Positions 35,531 through 44,234 of a stretch of DNA of 64,000 bases are shown one piece after another. Both the position numbers and the translations under genes were made by a program. The stretch's first letter is position 1, and every line of letters starts with the position of its first letter. The notes below the pieces were generated by a model that was not told the DNA's origin, searched no databases, and saw nothing but the letters and a program-made list of their open reading frames with translations. Source of the stretch: Roseovarius azorensis (GTDB lineage Bacteria; Pseudomonadota; Alphaproteobacteria; Rhodobacterales; Rhodobacteraceae); NCBI RefSeq assembly GCF_900109455.1, contig NZ_FOAG01000015.1, positions 1-64,000 on the forward strand. Direction: 5' to 3'.

Positions 35531-36247
35531 TCAATACCCGATCCTGTCGAGGACCTGGTCGATAAGGCCCAGTATCTTCTGGGTTTGCGCGAGATCATCC
35601 TCCATGAACTTGCGGGTTTTGCGGTTTTTCTCGGTGTCCAGATGTTCGAGGAGATAGTCGCGCTCATCTTCAAAGTTCTTGCGCCGTTCCCGCCAAACCT
35701 CCAGTTCCTTGAGATCGTCCTTGGTCATCGGGCCCTGGATCCATGCGGTTCCCTTGTTCATGTCGATCCGCACCTGATCGGGATGCGGCAGGGGGGCAGG
35801 GAGATGTGTGATGCCCATCTGCGCGCGTCTTTGCAATTCCCGCTCCCAATCGACCTTGTAGGCGATCGCGGTCTGCAGCCACTCATCGGAGAGCTGCTTG
35901 TTCTGCCGCTCGGTAGTGGCCAGCATCTCTGCAAAGAGCCGCTGCGCCCGGTGCTGGCCCTTGGCGGCATTGACCGCGAGGGCGCGCATGACGGCTTGCG
36001 CCATCGGCACGGTCACATTGCGATCGCCGTCGCGCACGGTGATGTCGCGGTAGGCCTCATCGAGAATGATGTCCTTGAGACGTTCCTCGTTGAGCGCCGG
36101 TCGCTTGTTCTTCGCCCCCCTCGGACGCCCCATCGGATTACCCGACTGCCCGGGCTTGAAGCGCGTGTCTTTCGGTGGCTTTGCATAGCCCACCTCGTAG
36201 TCGGCATCGGGCTTGTGCACAAGCAGCCTGGTTTTTTCTCCGCTCAT
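35531..36247 (-). CDS. DUF5681 domain-containing protein
   Basis: A 238-residue protein. The DUF5681 signature is near the N-terminus (TRFKPGQSGNPMGRPRGAKN, about residues 27-46), a basic RFKPGQSGNP motif found in phage and ICE proteins. The rest is helical, with an acidic C-terminal coiled region (KNFEDERDYLLEHLDTEKNR). It overlaps the methyltransferase by 4 bases (ATGA) on the same strand, so both are translated together; DUF5681 genes often accompany phage methyltransferase or terminase genes. Confidence 0.8.
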   Translation of the reverse strand: MSGEKTRLLVHKPDADYEVGYAKPPKDTRFKPGQSGNPMGRPRGAKNKRPALNEERLKDIILDEAYRDITVRDGDRNVTVPMAQAVMRALAVNAAKGQHRAQRLFAEMLATTERQNKQLSDEWLQTAIAYKVDWERELQRRAQMGITHLPAPLPHPDQVRIDMNKGTAWIQGPMTKDDLKELEVWRERRKNFEDERDYLLEHLDTEKNRKTRKFMEDDLAQTQKILGLIDQVLDRIGY

Positions 36248-37545
36248 TCAGCTGCCTCCAAAGTCGTGTCCTGAGTTTGCCAGCCGCACAGGACGCGCTC
36301 GGCATCGTCTTTGGCATGGGCTTCCCAGCGGGCGAGGATGCGATTGCAATAGATCGGGTCAAGCTCGCAAAGATATCCGCGCCGCCCGGTCTTCTGGGCG
36401 GCGATCAGCGTCGAGCCCGAGCCGCCAAAAAGATCGAGCACGATCTCCCCGCGTCCCGAGACATCGCGGATCGCATCGGCAATCATCTGTACCGGCTTGA
36501 CCGTGGGATGCAGCGCCAGCTCCTCCATCCTGTTCCCGTGCCGACTGTTGGCGCCGCGATACTCCCAGACATTGGTGCGGTAGCGCCCGTGCTGGCCCAG
36601 TTCGAAGGTGTTGATGTGAGGAGCATCGCCCTTCTTGAAGACGAAGATCAGCTCGTGGCGCGAGCGGTAGAAAGTGCCCATGCCGCCATTGTCCTTGGCC
36701 CAGACGATCAGGTTCTTCAGCGCGTCATAGACCGCGTGACCCGCTTCCAGCATCTCCGTCATGTGGCGCCAGTCCATGCAGAGGAAATGGATCGACCCGT
36801 CCAGGCTGTGATCGGCCATGTTGCGGAAGGCGGTTTCCAGAAAGGCGGTGAACTGTGATCTGCTCATTTCGCCCGAGGCCATGGCGAACTCCCGGTGCTG
36901 GATCTTGCCGGAATTACCCACATGACCGTCGATCTTCACATTGTAGGGCGGATCACTGAACACCATTCGCGCCGTCTCACCCGCCATCAACGCTGCAACC
37001 ACCTGGCGATCCAGCGCATCACCGCAGATCAGGCGATGTGGACCCAACTTCCAGATATCCCCTGGCCGCACCCGTGCCGGCACCGCTCCCGGCATCACAT
37101 CATCCTCCGGATCGCCCGGCTCCTCGGGGGCCACGCTTTCCATTACCCCGTCGATCTCGGGGATCGAGAAGCCGGTGATCGAGACATCGAAGTCGAGATC
37201 GGCGGACATCAGCGCCCCGAGCTCCGCCGCCAGAATCTCCTCGTCCCAGCCGGCATTCAGCGCCAGCTTGTTGTCGGCCAGAACGTAGGCGCGCTTCTCG
37301 ACCTCGCTCATATAGTCCAGCCGCAGGCAGGGCACCTCCCCTAGCCCAAGGAGTTTTGCCGCCTCCACCCGGCCGTGCCCGGCAAGGATCGTGCGGGTCC
37401 CGTCGATAAGCACCGGGTTGGTGAACCCGAAGGTTTCGATGCTGTTCGCGATCTGGCGGATCTGTTTTTTGGAATGGGTCCGGGCATTCCGCGCCCAGGG
37501 TCTGAGATCGCTGATCGCAATCCTCTCTATATTCGCTTGGGTCAT
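36244..37545 (-). CDS. ParB-domain DNA methyltransferase
   Basis: A 433-residue fusion: an N-terminal ParB-like domain (ISDLRPWARNARTHSKKQIR, then GHGRVEAAKLLGL, residues 8-75) and a C-terminal beta-class amino-MTase. The catalytic motif VFSDPPYNVKIDG is at about residue 190 and the SAM motif VLDLFGGSGSTLIAAQKTGR near residue 370. These phage-type enzymes methylate adenine or cytosine N4. No restriction partner is encoded next to it, so it is probably an orphan, protective or regulatory enzyme. Confidence 0.88.
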   Translation of the reverse strand: MTQANIERIAISDLRPWARNARTHSKKQIRQIANSIETFGFTNPVLIDGTRTILAGHGRVEAAKLLGLGEVPCLRLDYMSEVEKRAYVLADNKLALNAGWDEEILAAELGALMSADLDFDVSITGFSIPEIDGVMESVAPEEPGDPEDDVMPGAVPARVRPGDIWKLGPHRLICGDALDRQVVAALMAGETARMVFSDPPYNVKIDGHVGNSGKIQHREFAMASGEMSRSQFTAFLETAFRNMADHSLDGSIHFLCMDWRHMTEMLEAGHAVYDALKNLIVWAKDNGGMGTFYRSRHELIFVFKKGDAPHINTFELGQHGRYRTNVWEYRGANSRHGNRMEELALHPTVKPVQMIADAIRDVSGRGEIVLDLFGGSGSTLIAAQKTGRRGYLCELDPIYCNRILARWEAHAKDDAERVLCGWQTQDTTLEAAE

Positions 37546-37684
37546 TGCGACCTCCTGTTGGTTGTTGCCTGCTTCGATCCACCGGAATCACTCCGGCGGC
37601 CTCATTCGTAAGATATATCAAACGACTTGGCATGCCGTCAATCATACCGTATGGTGGAGTTCGACATACCGAACAGAGGGCACC

Positions 37685-38014
37685 ATGCAAATCGGAGAAC
37701 GCCTCTTCAGCCTGCGCCAGAAGAGCGGGCAGTCGTTGCAGCAAGTGGCCGACGCCATCAAGATTTCCAAGGCGCATATCTGGGAGCTTGAGAAAGGCCG
37801 CAGCACCAACCCGTCCTTCGATCTCGTGCGCAAGCTGGCCGGGCATTTTGGGGTGAGTATCGATGAACTGGTGGGTCAGGCGGATGAACCGGATGCGGAG
37901 CGGCTTCAGATCGAGCGGCTGCACCGGGGTCTGGATGATCTGACCGACCGCGACCGGGAGATTGTCGAGGAGATGATCAAGGTCTTGAAGGCCCGCGCGG
38001 CGGCTCGTGACTGA
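37685..38014 (+). CDS. XRE-family HTH regulator
   Basis: A 109-residue protein: the helix-turn-helix lies in IGERLFSLRQKSGQSLQQVA and ADAIKISKAHIWELEKGRST (residues 3-43), and the C-terminal region is charged and coiled. It is divergent from the methyltransferase and overlaps the ImmA/IrrE-type protease by 8 bases. XRE regulator plus ImmA peptidase is the classic switch of ICEBs1-like and prophage elements, where protease cleavage of the repressor induces excision. Confidence 0.85.
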   Translation: MQIGERLFSLRQKSGQSLQQVADAIKISKAHIWELEKGRSTNPSFDLVRKLAGHFGVSIDELVGQADEPDAERLQIERLHRGLDDLTDRDREIVEEMIKVLKARAAARD

Positions 38015-38840
38015 GGCCCTGGACCTGCACCGTTTCGAGCTTGCCGATATAAGCCTGCCGCGATCTCTCGCCCTTGCCGTGCATGCCCAGCTCGGGAAGA
38101 TCGCGCCGCCGGTTCCGGTGGATAACATTGCACGCGCGCTCGATATCGCGGAGATCCGCACGGACATCTTCGATGGTTTTGAAGGCATGTTGCTCACGGA
38201 CCAGTGTCGGAGCCAGGGAGCGATCCTCGCGAGTACACGTCATGGACAGCGCCGCGCCCGCTTCACCATTGCACATGAGTTGGGACATTTCCTGATGGAG
38301 CAGCACGTTCTGTCTGCGGAGGACGGGTTCAGATGCCGCGCGCAGGACATGCGCGAGACGCGGGAGGGCCGACGTCATCAGAAGCAGGAGAGCCAGGCCA
38401 ATGAGTTCGCGATCGGACTGCTGGCGCCCTTCAGGATGGTGGACCTGTTCCTGTCGAAGGATCCCGACCTGCGAGATGGCCAGCGCCTGCGGGAGGGTCT
38501 CGACGTCAGTCTCGAGGCTTGCGTCCGGCGCATGATCGATCGGCGCCAGGAGCCTCTGGCGGCGGTCTGGTCGAAGAACGGGCAGGTGCGATATTCGACA
38601 CGCAACGGCGGGTTTCCATTTGTCCATCTCGAGCCAGGTGACCGGCTGCCGCAGATCTCGGCCGCGTTCCGCGCGGTCGGCAACAACAGCCAAGGCTTCA
38701 CCGCATTCACCGAGATCCACGCGGCCGCCTGGATCAACCGTACAGACATAGACCTCTTCGAACAAACCCGCGTTGGCGCAGACGGCCATGCGGTCACGCT
38801 GCTCTGGGCCGATGCGCCGGAACCGGATGAGACGGATTAA
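38007..38840 (+). CDS. ImmA/IrrE family metallopeptidase
   Basis: A 277-residue protein starting at GTG 38007. The zinc site is HELGHFLME (about residues 91-99), with a downstream ESQANEFAIGLLAP segment giving the third ligand Glu/Asn region, as in ImmA/IrrE proteases. The C-terminal half is a beta-rich domain of unknown fold. It probably degrades the neighbouring XRE repressor upon DNA damage or a signal, derepressing element genes; no such target site was identified directly. Confidence 0.88.
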   Translation: MTEALDLHRFELADISLPRSLALAVHAQLGKIAPPVPVDNIARALDIAEIRTDIFDGFEGMLLTDQCRSQGAILASTRHGQRRARFTIAHELGHFLMEQHVLSAEDGFRCRAQDMRETREGRRHQKQESQANEFAIGLLAPFRMVDLFLSKDPDLRDGQRLREGLDVSLEACVRRMIDRRQEPLAAVWSKNGQVRYSTRNGGFPFVHLEPGDRLPQISAAFRAVGNNSQGFTAFTEIHAAAWINRTDIDLFEQTRVGADGHAVTLLWADAPEPDETD

Positions 38841-39280
38841 CCTGACGATTCCGTGCACCGCGAGCTCGATGTCCCAAGGTTCTAGTGGAGAATCGTCCCG
38901 CGCCAGCATTCCCTGTTAGCCTCTGCAGCCTTCCCTGATCGGCAAAAATCATTCCCTGATCAGCCGGAGAAAATTCCCTGTTCCTGACAGAACAGGGAAA
39001 CGCCCCTCAAGCTCCTGCAAACACGCGTGAAATCACAGCGCAAATCGCCGGATCCGGCTCAAAACAGCCCTGGAAAACCAGATTACCCTGATAATTCCCT
39101 GTAAATCAGTGAACCCGCCCAAAACCGAACCGTCTCAAACGGCCATCTGAGACTCGGACCGCAATGTCAGCAAAATGCCGAGTAACGGTACGTCTCTGTT
39201 GCGAATATGCTATAGCAAGGCTCTGAATTTGCGTTGAAAAACAGGAGAAAATCGCACCGTTCCAGAGAGACGGGTGTGGG
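38841..39280. repeat. TTCCCTG repeat cluster beside tRNA-Ser
   Basis: No gene is present in these 440 bases. The heptamer TTCCCTG occurs at 38909, 38931, 38952, 38974 and 39095 on the plus strand and its complement at 38993-38999. The block 38974-38999 is a perfect palindrome (TTCCCTGTTC, six-base spacer, GAACAGGGAA). A near match TTACCCTG lies at 39083. Spacings are 21-22 bases for the first four, about two helical turns, which suggests a cooperative protein-binding array. Confidence 0.75.
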
Positions 39281-39370
39281 TGGCGGAGGAGGTGGGATTC
39301 GAACCCACGGTACGCTTTCACGCACGCCGGTTTTCAAGACCGGTGCAATCGACCACTCTGCCACTCCTCC
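39281..39370 (-). tRNA. tRNA-Ser (anticodon UGA)
   Basis: The complement of 39281-39370 folds as a class II tRNA. The acceptor arms are GGAGGAG/CTCCTCC, the anticodon loop CTTGAAAA gives UGA, the variable arm is long and the T-loop is GTTCGAATC. CCA is encoded at the 3' end (39281-39283). The UGA anticodon reads UCA and UCG serine codons. Its 3' end faces the island on the left, the usual geometry for integration at a tRNA. Confidence 0.97.
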
Positions 39371-39585
39371 GATCTTGACGTGCCTATAGGCGCGCAAACG
39401 ATTCTGGAAGACAGGTTTGCGGGGAAAATCGCGCACCGCCCTGTTGCGCACTTTTCTTGTGAAGGGCAAGGCGCTAGAGTGCGGACGCGCATGATGGAGA
39501 AACGCGCTACGAATCCGTCATCTCAACGACCGGACAAACCGGCGGGGCGCGGTGTCGCGACGCGAAGACAGGCAAGGGGCGAGGC

Positions 39586-40503
39586 ATGGCTGGTTCATCA
39601 ACAGAGCGGCGCGGAGGTTGGCGCGGACTTGCGGCGGGAATCGGTCTGATGGTGCTCGCCGGATGCGGCGAGGACGGACAGTTCGCGCTTTTCCAGTCCG
39701 GTCAGGAGCAATCGACAGGGACCGCCGCGAGAACCGCTGCACCCGAAATGGTCGAGCGCGATGTCGAGGCGCCGGATGTGTTCCAGGTCACTGATATGGG
39801 ACTCTGGGACGGGCGTCCGTCGCTGGGTGGCGTCTGGGTCGCGCATCCGGATGTCAAGGAGCCCGAGCGCGTGCTGATCCGCAACACGGCCAATTCGAAA
39901 TCGGTGATCGGCGCGCTGTTCCGGCGCGAGATGAGCGCTCCCGGTCCGATCCTGCAGGTGTCCTCGGATGCGGCCGTTGAACTTGGCATGCTGGCGGGGG
40001 CGCCCACTGAGCTGGACGTGGTTGCCCTGCGGCGCGAAAAGACGACGGTCGAAGCGCCCGCCGCCGCTGACGAGGCGACGGAAGAATTGAAGCCTGCCGG
40101 GGTGATCGAGGAAACGACGCTCGATCCGGTCGCCGGAGCGGCGGTGGCGATTGACGCCGCCGAGGTGGCGGAGGCGGCGCGGTCGCAATCGGTCGTGGTG
40201 CCACAGACTAGACCACAAACCAGACCACAGACCGAACCGTCCGCTGCTCCGCAGGCCCAAGCCGTGTCGGTTGAAAAGCCATATATCCAGATCGGTATCT
40301 TCAGTCTGGAGCAGAACGCCCGCGCCGCTTCGTCAAGGTTGAGCAATGCTGGGATCGTCCCGCAGGTGCTCGAGCAGACGTCGCAGGACAAGACGTTCTG
40401 GCGCGTCATTGTCGGGCCGGTCACGGATACTCCGGAACGTACCGTGCTGCTTGAGCAGATCAAGGGGCTGGGCTTTGCCGATGCCTATCCTGTCACCAAC
40501 TGA
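39586..40503 (+). CDS. SPOR-domain lipoprotein
   Basis: A 305-residue protein with an N-terminal signal ending in the lipobox VLAGC (residues ~23-27). A long Pro/Glu/Ala-rich linker contains a TRPQ repeat (PQTRPQTRPQTEPS). The C-terminal SPOR domain (KPYIQIGIFSLEQNARAASS, then LSNAGIVPQVLEQ, residues ~230-303) binds denuded peptidoglycan at division sites. It is the first gene of the backbone right of the tRNA and is followed by the carboxypeptidase, so both probably act on the cell wall. Confidence 0.85.
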   Translation: MAGSSTERRGGWRGLAAGIGLMVLAGCGEDGQFALFQSGQEQSTGTAARTAAPEMVERDVEAPDVFQVTDMGLWDGRPSLGGVWVAHPDVKEPERVLIRNTANSKSVIGALFRREMSAPGPILQVSSDAAVELGMLAGAPTELDVVALRREKTTVEAPAAADEATEELKPAGVIEETTLDPVAGAAVAIDAAEVAEAARSQSVVVPQTRPQTRPQTEPSAAPQAQAVSVEKPYIQIGIFSLEQNARAASSRLSNAGIVPQVLEQTSQDKTFWRVIVGPVTDTPERTVLLEQIKGLGFADAYPVTN

Positions 40504-40518
40504 TCCCGGGAGACCGTG

Positions 40519-41682
40519 ATGCGCCTTTTCCGTAATCTCTCCGTCATCCTGCTCAGCTTTGCGCTGGCCGCGCCCGCTCATGCGTTCGAGACCAGCGCCC
40601 GCGCCGCCTATGTGGTTGACGTGACCACCGGCACGGTCCTGCTGAACAAGAATGCCGACACCCCCCTGCCGCCTGCGTCGATGTCCAAGCTGATGACGCT
40701 CTATGTCGCCTTCGAAGCGGTGCGCAGCGGGCGGCTCACGCTTGACGAACGTCTGCCGGTTTCGCAGCACGCCATGAGCTTTGGCGGCTCGACCATGTTT
40801 CTGGACACGACGGACCGGGTGCGGGTCGAGGATCTGTTGCGCGGGATCGTCGTGCTGTCGGGCAACGATGCCTGTGTGGTGATCGCCGAGGCGCTCAGCC
40901 CCGATGGCACCGAGGCGGGGTTTGCCCGGTTCATGACGCAGCGTGCGCAGCAACTGGGAATGACGAATTCGGTGTTCAAGAACGCCAGCGGCTGGCCCGC
41001 CGAGGGACATGTCATGAGCATGCGGGATCTGGCGCTGCTGTCGCGGCGGATCATCGAGGATTTCCCGGAATTCTACGAGATGTTCGCCGAGACCGAATTC
41101 CGTTTTGACGGGCGCGCGCCGAGCAACATTCACAACCGCAATCCGCTTCTGGGTCTTGGCATCGGCGCCGATGGTCTCAAGACCGGACATACGCAAGAGG
41201 CGGGCTATGGGCTGACCGGATCGGCCAAACAGGGCGACAGGCGGGTGATCTTCGCGATCTCCGGGCTGGACAGCATGCAGGCGCGGGCGCGGGAATCCGA
41301 GGCGATCGTGAACTGGGCCTTTCGTCAGTTTGCGCAGAAATCGGTCGTGAAAGCGGGCGAGGAACTGGCGCGCGCGCCGGTCTGGATGGGAGAGGCGGCG
41401 ACCGTTGGTCTGACACCCGCCGAGGATGTAAACACGCTCCTGCCGGTTCTGGACGGTGGCGAACTGAAGGCCGAGATTGTGTTTACCGGGCCGGTGCGCG
41501 CGCCGCTGGCCAAGGGCGATGTGCTGGCCGAACTGGTTTTCGCGCCGGCCGACCTGCCCGAGACGCGGGTGCCGCTGGTGGCGGCCGAGGATGTGGCGCA
41601 GGGCGGGTTCCTGACGCGCTTGCGCACGGTCTCGGGCCTGCTGCTCTCACGCTTGCAGCAAGGGCCCGAGGGAACGCTTTGA
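40519..41682 (+). CDS. D-alanyl-D-alanine carboxypeptidase (PBP5/6-like)
   Basis: A 387-residue periplasmic enzyme; the ATG at 40519 gives the signal MRLFRNLSVILLSFALAAPA (GTG 40516 is possible). The serine peptidase motifs are SMSK (residues 54-57), SGN (114-116) and KTG (220-222). The C-terminal beta domain and amphipathic tail are present. It trims the terminal D-Ala of peptidoglycan pentapeptides. It is directly downstream of the SPOR protein, and its stop overlaps the tmk start (TTGA). Confidence 0.95.
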   Translation: MRLFRNLSVILLSFALAAPAHAFETSARAAYVVDVTTGTVLLNKNADTPLPPASMSKLMTLYVAFEAVRSGRLTLDERLPVSQHAMSFGGSTMFLDTTDRVRVEDLLRGIVVLSGNDACVVIAEALSPDGTEAGFARFMTQRAQQLGMTNSVFKNASGWPAEGHVMSMRDLALLSRRIIEDFPEFYEMFAETEFRFDGRAPSNIHNRNPLLGLGIGADGLKTGHTQEAGYGLTGSAKQGDRRVIFAISGLDSMQARARESEAIVNWAFRQFAQKSVVKAGEELARAPVWMGEAATVGLTPAEDVNTLLPVLDGGELKAEIVFTGPVRAPLAKGDVLAELVFAPADLPETRVPLVAAEDVAQGGFLTRLRTVSGLLLSRLQQGPEGTL

Positions 41683-42305
41683 GCGGGCAGGGGTTCTTTG
41701 TCAGTTTCGAGGGAATCGACGGGTCGGGCAAATCCACGCAGGCGCGGCGGCTGCACGACGCGCTGCACGAACAGGGCCGTGACGTGGTTCTGACCCGCGA
41801 GCCGGGTGGCAGCCCGGGGGCCGAGGAAATCCGGCGGCTGGTGCTGGAAGGGGACAAGGATCGCTGGTCGGCGGAAACCGAGATGCTGCTCTTCACGGCG
41901 GCGCGGCGGGACCATCTGGAACGGGTGATCGAACCGGCGCTTGCGGCGGGCAGGGTGGTGATCTGCGATCGCTTTGCCGATAGCACGCGCATGTATCAGG
42001 GGTTGGGCCGGGGCGATCTGCGCGCGGCTGTGGACCAGTTGCATGCGATGATGATCCGCCGCGAACCGGACATGACCGTGCTCGTCGATATCGAGCCGGG
42101 AGTCGGGCTGGACCGGGCGTTGGCGCGGGGTGGTGCGGAGGCGCGGTTCGAGTCTTTCGGCGAGGAGTTGCAGGCGCGGATGCGCGCCGGATTTCTGGCG
42201 CTTGCAGAGGAATTCGCGGATCGTTTCGTTGTGATCGACGGCAACCGCAATGTGGAGGATGTGGCTGCCGATGTGGCGCAGGCGGTTCGGGTTCGGCTGC
42301 CATGA
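41679..42305 (+). CDS. tmk: Thymidylate kinase
   Basis: A 208-residue dTMP kinase from the TTG at 41679 (overlapping the previous stop). The Walker A is GIDGSGKST (residues 12-20), the DR(F/Y) box is DRFADS with substrate-binding TREPGGSP upstream. It phosphorylates dTMP to dTDP with ATP. It overlaps holB by 4 bases, the usual tmk-holB arrangement. Confidence 0.95.
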   Translation: MSGQGFFVSFEGIDGSGKSTQARRLHDALHEQGRDVVLTREPGGSPGAEEIRRLVLEGDKDRWSAETEMLLFTAARRDHLERVIEPALAAGRVVICDRFADSTRMYQGLGRGDLRAAVDQLHAMMIRREPDMTVLVDIEPGVGLDRALARGGAEARFESFGEELQARMRAGFLALAEEFADRFVVIDGNRNVEDVAADVAQAVRVRLP

Positions 42306-43423
42306 ACGATGAGAGTCTTCCGGAACCCGACCGTATAGAAGGCGCGCCACATCCGCGCGAAACCGCACGGCTTTTCGGTCAGGGTGCGGCGGAGGCCGAG
42401 TTTCTCGATGCGTGCAACACCGGGCGATTGCATCATGGCTGGCTGATCACCGGTCCGCGCGGCGTGGGTAAGGCGACGCTGGCCTGGCGCATGGCGCGGT
42501 TCTTGCTGGCCACGCCACTGGCGCATAACGAGGGGCTCTTTGGCGCGCCCCCGCCACCCGAGACGCTGGACATTGCCGCCGATCATCCGGTGGCGCGGCG
42601 GCTGCTGGCGTTGTCGGCTCCGGGGCTGTTCCTGCTCAGGCGCGGGGCCAATGACAAGGGTGATCGGCTGGCCGCTGAAATCCGTGTGCAGGAGGTGCGC
42701 AGACTGGGCACTTTCTTTGCCCTCTCGGCGGCGGATGGAGGGCGGCGGGTGGTGATAGTGGACGCGGCGGATGATCTCAACACGCAGGCCGCAAATGCGC
42801 TTCTCAAGATGCTTGAAGAACCGCCGGCGCACACGGTGATGCTGCTCGTCTCGCACCAGCCTTCGGGGTTGTTGCCGACGATCCGTTCGCGCTGCCGGAC
42901 GCTGCGGCTGGTCCCGCTGGAACCGCCCGACATGGCGCAGGCGCTGGAACAGGTGGGTATTGCGTCCGATGGCGATCCGGCGGCGCTTGCGGAGTTGTCC
43001 GGCGGCTCGGTGGGGGCGGCGGTGCGGCTGATCAATCTGGGCGGCCTGAAGATTTATGGCGAACTGATGGGCCTGATGGAGAGCCTGCCGCGCCTCGACC
43101 GCGCGCGCGCGCTGAAACTGGCCGAATCGGTAGCCATGCGCGGGGCCGAAGAGCGGCTCGACCTCTTGTTTTCGCTGACCGATCTGATGCTCGCTCGTCT
43201 GGCGCGCAGCGGGGCGATGGGGCAAGCGCCCGTGACGGAGGCGGCGCCGGGAGAGGCGGTGCTGTTCTCGCGGCTGGCGCCTGATCCACACAAGGGCCGG
43301 GCCTGGGCGGAGTGCGCCGAGGCGATCGGTACACGGGCGCGTCACGGCCGGGCGGTCAACCTTGACCCTGCCGCCCTGGTGCTGGATACGGTGTTCAGGA
43401 TTCAGCAAACCGCCGGGGCCTGA
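42302..43423 (+). CDS. holB: DNA polymerase III subunit delta'
   Basis: A 373-residue clamp-loader subunit. The P-loop GPRGVGKATL (residues 51-60) and the NALLKMLEEPP motif (about residue 165) are AAA+ hallmarks of the delta' and gamma/tau family. I see no four-Cys zinc module (VARRLLALSAPGLFLLRRG occupies that position), as in several alphaproteobacterial versions. It is part of the clamp loader that places the beta sliding clamp. It overlaps tmk by 4 bases and ends 19 bases before the TatD-family gene. Confidence 0.92.
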   Translation: MNDESLPEPDRIEGAPHPRETARLFGQGAAEAEFLDACNTGRLHHGWLITGPRGVGKATLAWRMARFLLATPLAHNEGLFGAPPPPETLDIAADHPVARRLLALSAPGLFLLRRGANDKGDRLAAEIRVQEVRRLGTFFALSAADGGRRVVIVDAADDLNTQAANALLKMLEEPPAHTVMLLVSHQPSGLLPTIRSRCRTLRLVPLEPPDMAQALEQVGIASDGDPAALAELSGGSVGAAVRLINLGGLKIYGELMGLMESLPRLDRARALKLAESVAMRGAEERLDLLFSLTDLMLARLARSGAMGQAPVTEAAPGEAVLFSRLAPDPHKGRAWAECAEAIGTRARHGRAVNLDPAALVLDTVFRIQQTAGA

Positions 43424-43442
43424 ACCCCGGCCGAGGACAGGC

Positions 43443-44234
43443 ATGAGCACCGACATCCGCATCACCGACAGCCATTGCCATCTTGATTTTCCAGATTTCG
43501 ACGCCGAACGGGACGCGGTGATCGAGCGTGCCGTGGCGGCGGGGGTGCATCGGATGGTGACGATCTGCACCAGGCTGGAGCAGGAGGCCCTGGTACGCGC
43601 GATTGCCGAGCGGCACCCTTCGGTGTTCTATGCGGCGGGCATTCACCCGATGCGCGCGTCGGAGGGGCCGCTGATCACGGTCGAGGATCTGGTGAAACTG
43701 GCGGATCATCCGAAATTCGTGGGTATCGGTGAAACGGGTCTGGATTACCATTACACCGCCGACAGCGCGGCGGTGCAGCAAGACAGCCTGCGGGTCCATA
43801 TCGAGGCCGCGCGTCGGACCGGGCTGCCGCTGATCATTCATGCCCGTGCAGCGGATGCGGACATGGCGCGCCTCCTGATCGACGAATACCGCAACGGTGC
43901 CTACACCTGCGTCATGCATTGCTTTTCCTCCGGTCCCGACCTCGCGCGCGCGGCGCTCGATCTGGGGTTTTACCTCTCGGTGTCGGGGATTGCCGCCTTT
44001 CCCAAGAGTCAGGATCTGCGCGATATACTTGCCGCCGCCCCGGTGGATCGCATTCTGGTCGAGACCGACGCACCCTATCTGGCGCCACCGCCCTATCGGG
44101 GAAAACGCAACGAACCGGCCTACACGATTCACACGGCGCAGAAGGCGGCCGGGATCTATGGCATGGACTGGCCCGAATTCGCGGCCCAGACCGAGGCCAA
44201 TTTCGAGCGGCTTTTCACAAAGGCGGTGCTGTGA
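43443..44234 (+). CDS. TatD-family metal-dependent hydrolase
   Basis: A 263-residue TIM-barrel hydrolase from ATG 43443. Metal ligands: HCHLDF near residue 11-13, GETGLDYHY near 95, HARAADADM and the final ETDAPYLAPPPYRG. Family members are 3'-5' exonucleases or D-aminoacyl-tRNA deacylases; which one applies cannot be decided from sequence. Its stop overlaps the next gene's start (TGATG), so tmk-holB-tatD-MBL form an operon. Confidence 0.92.
   Translation: MSTDIRITDSHCHLDFPDFDAERDAVIERAVAAGVHRMVTICTRLEQEALVRAIAERHPSVFYAAGIHPMRASEGPLITVEDLVKLADHPKFVGIGETGLDYHYTADSAAVQQDSLRVHIEAARRTGLPLIIHARAADADMARLLIDEYRNGAYTCVMHCFSSGPDLARAALDLGFYLSVSGIAAFPKSQDLRDILAAAPVDRILVETDAPYLAPPPYRGKRNEPAYTIHTAQKAAGIYGMDWPEFAAQTEANFERLFTKAVL

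Noticed and set aside
41996..43570. 524-codon frame antisense to tmk, holB and tatD
   Set aside because: It is a shadow of the real operon with low-complexity Arg/His-rich composition and no recognisable domain.
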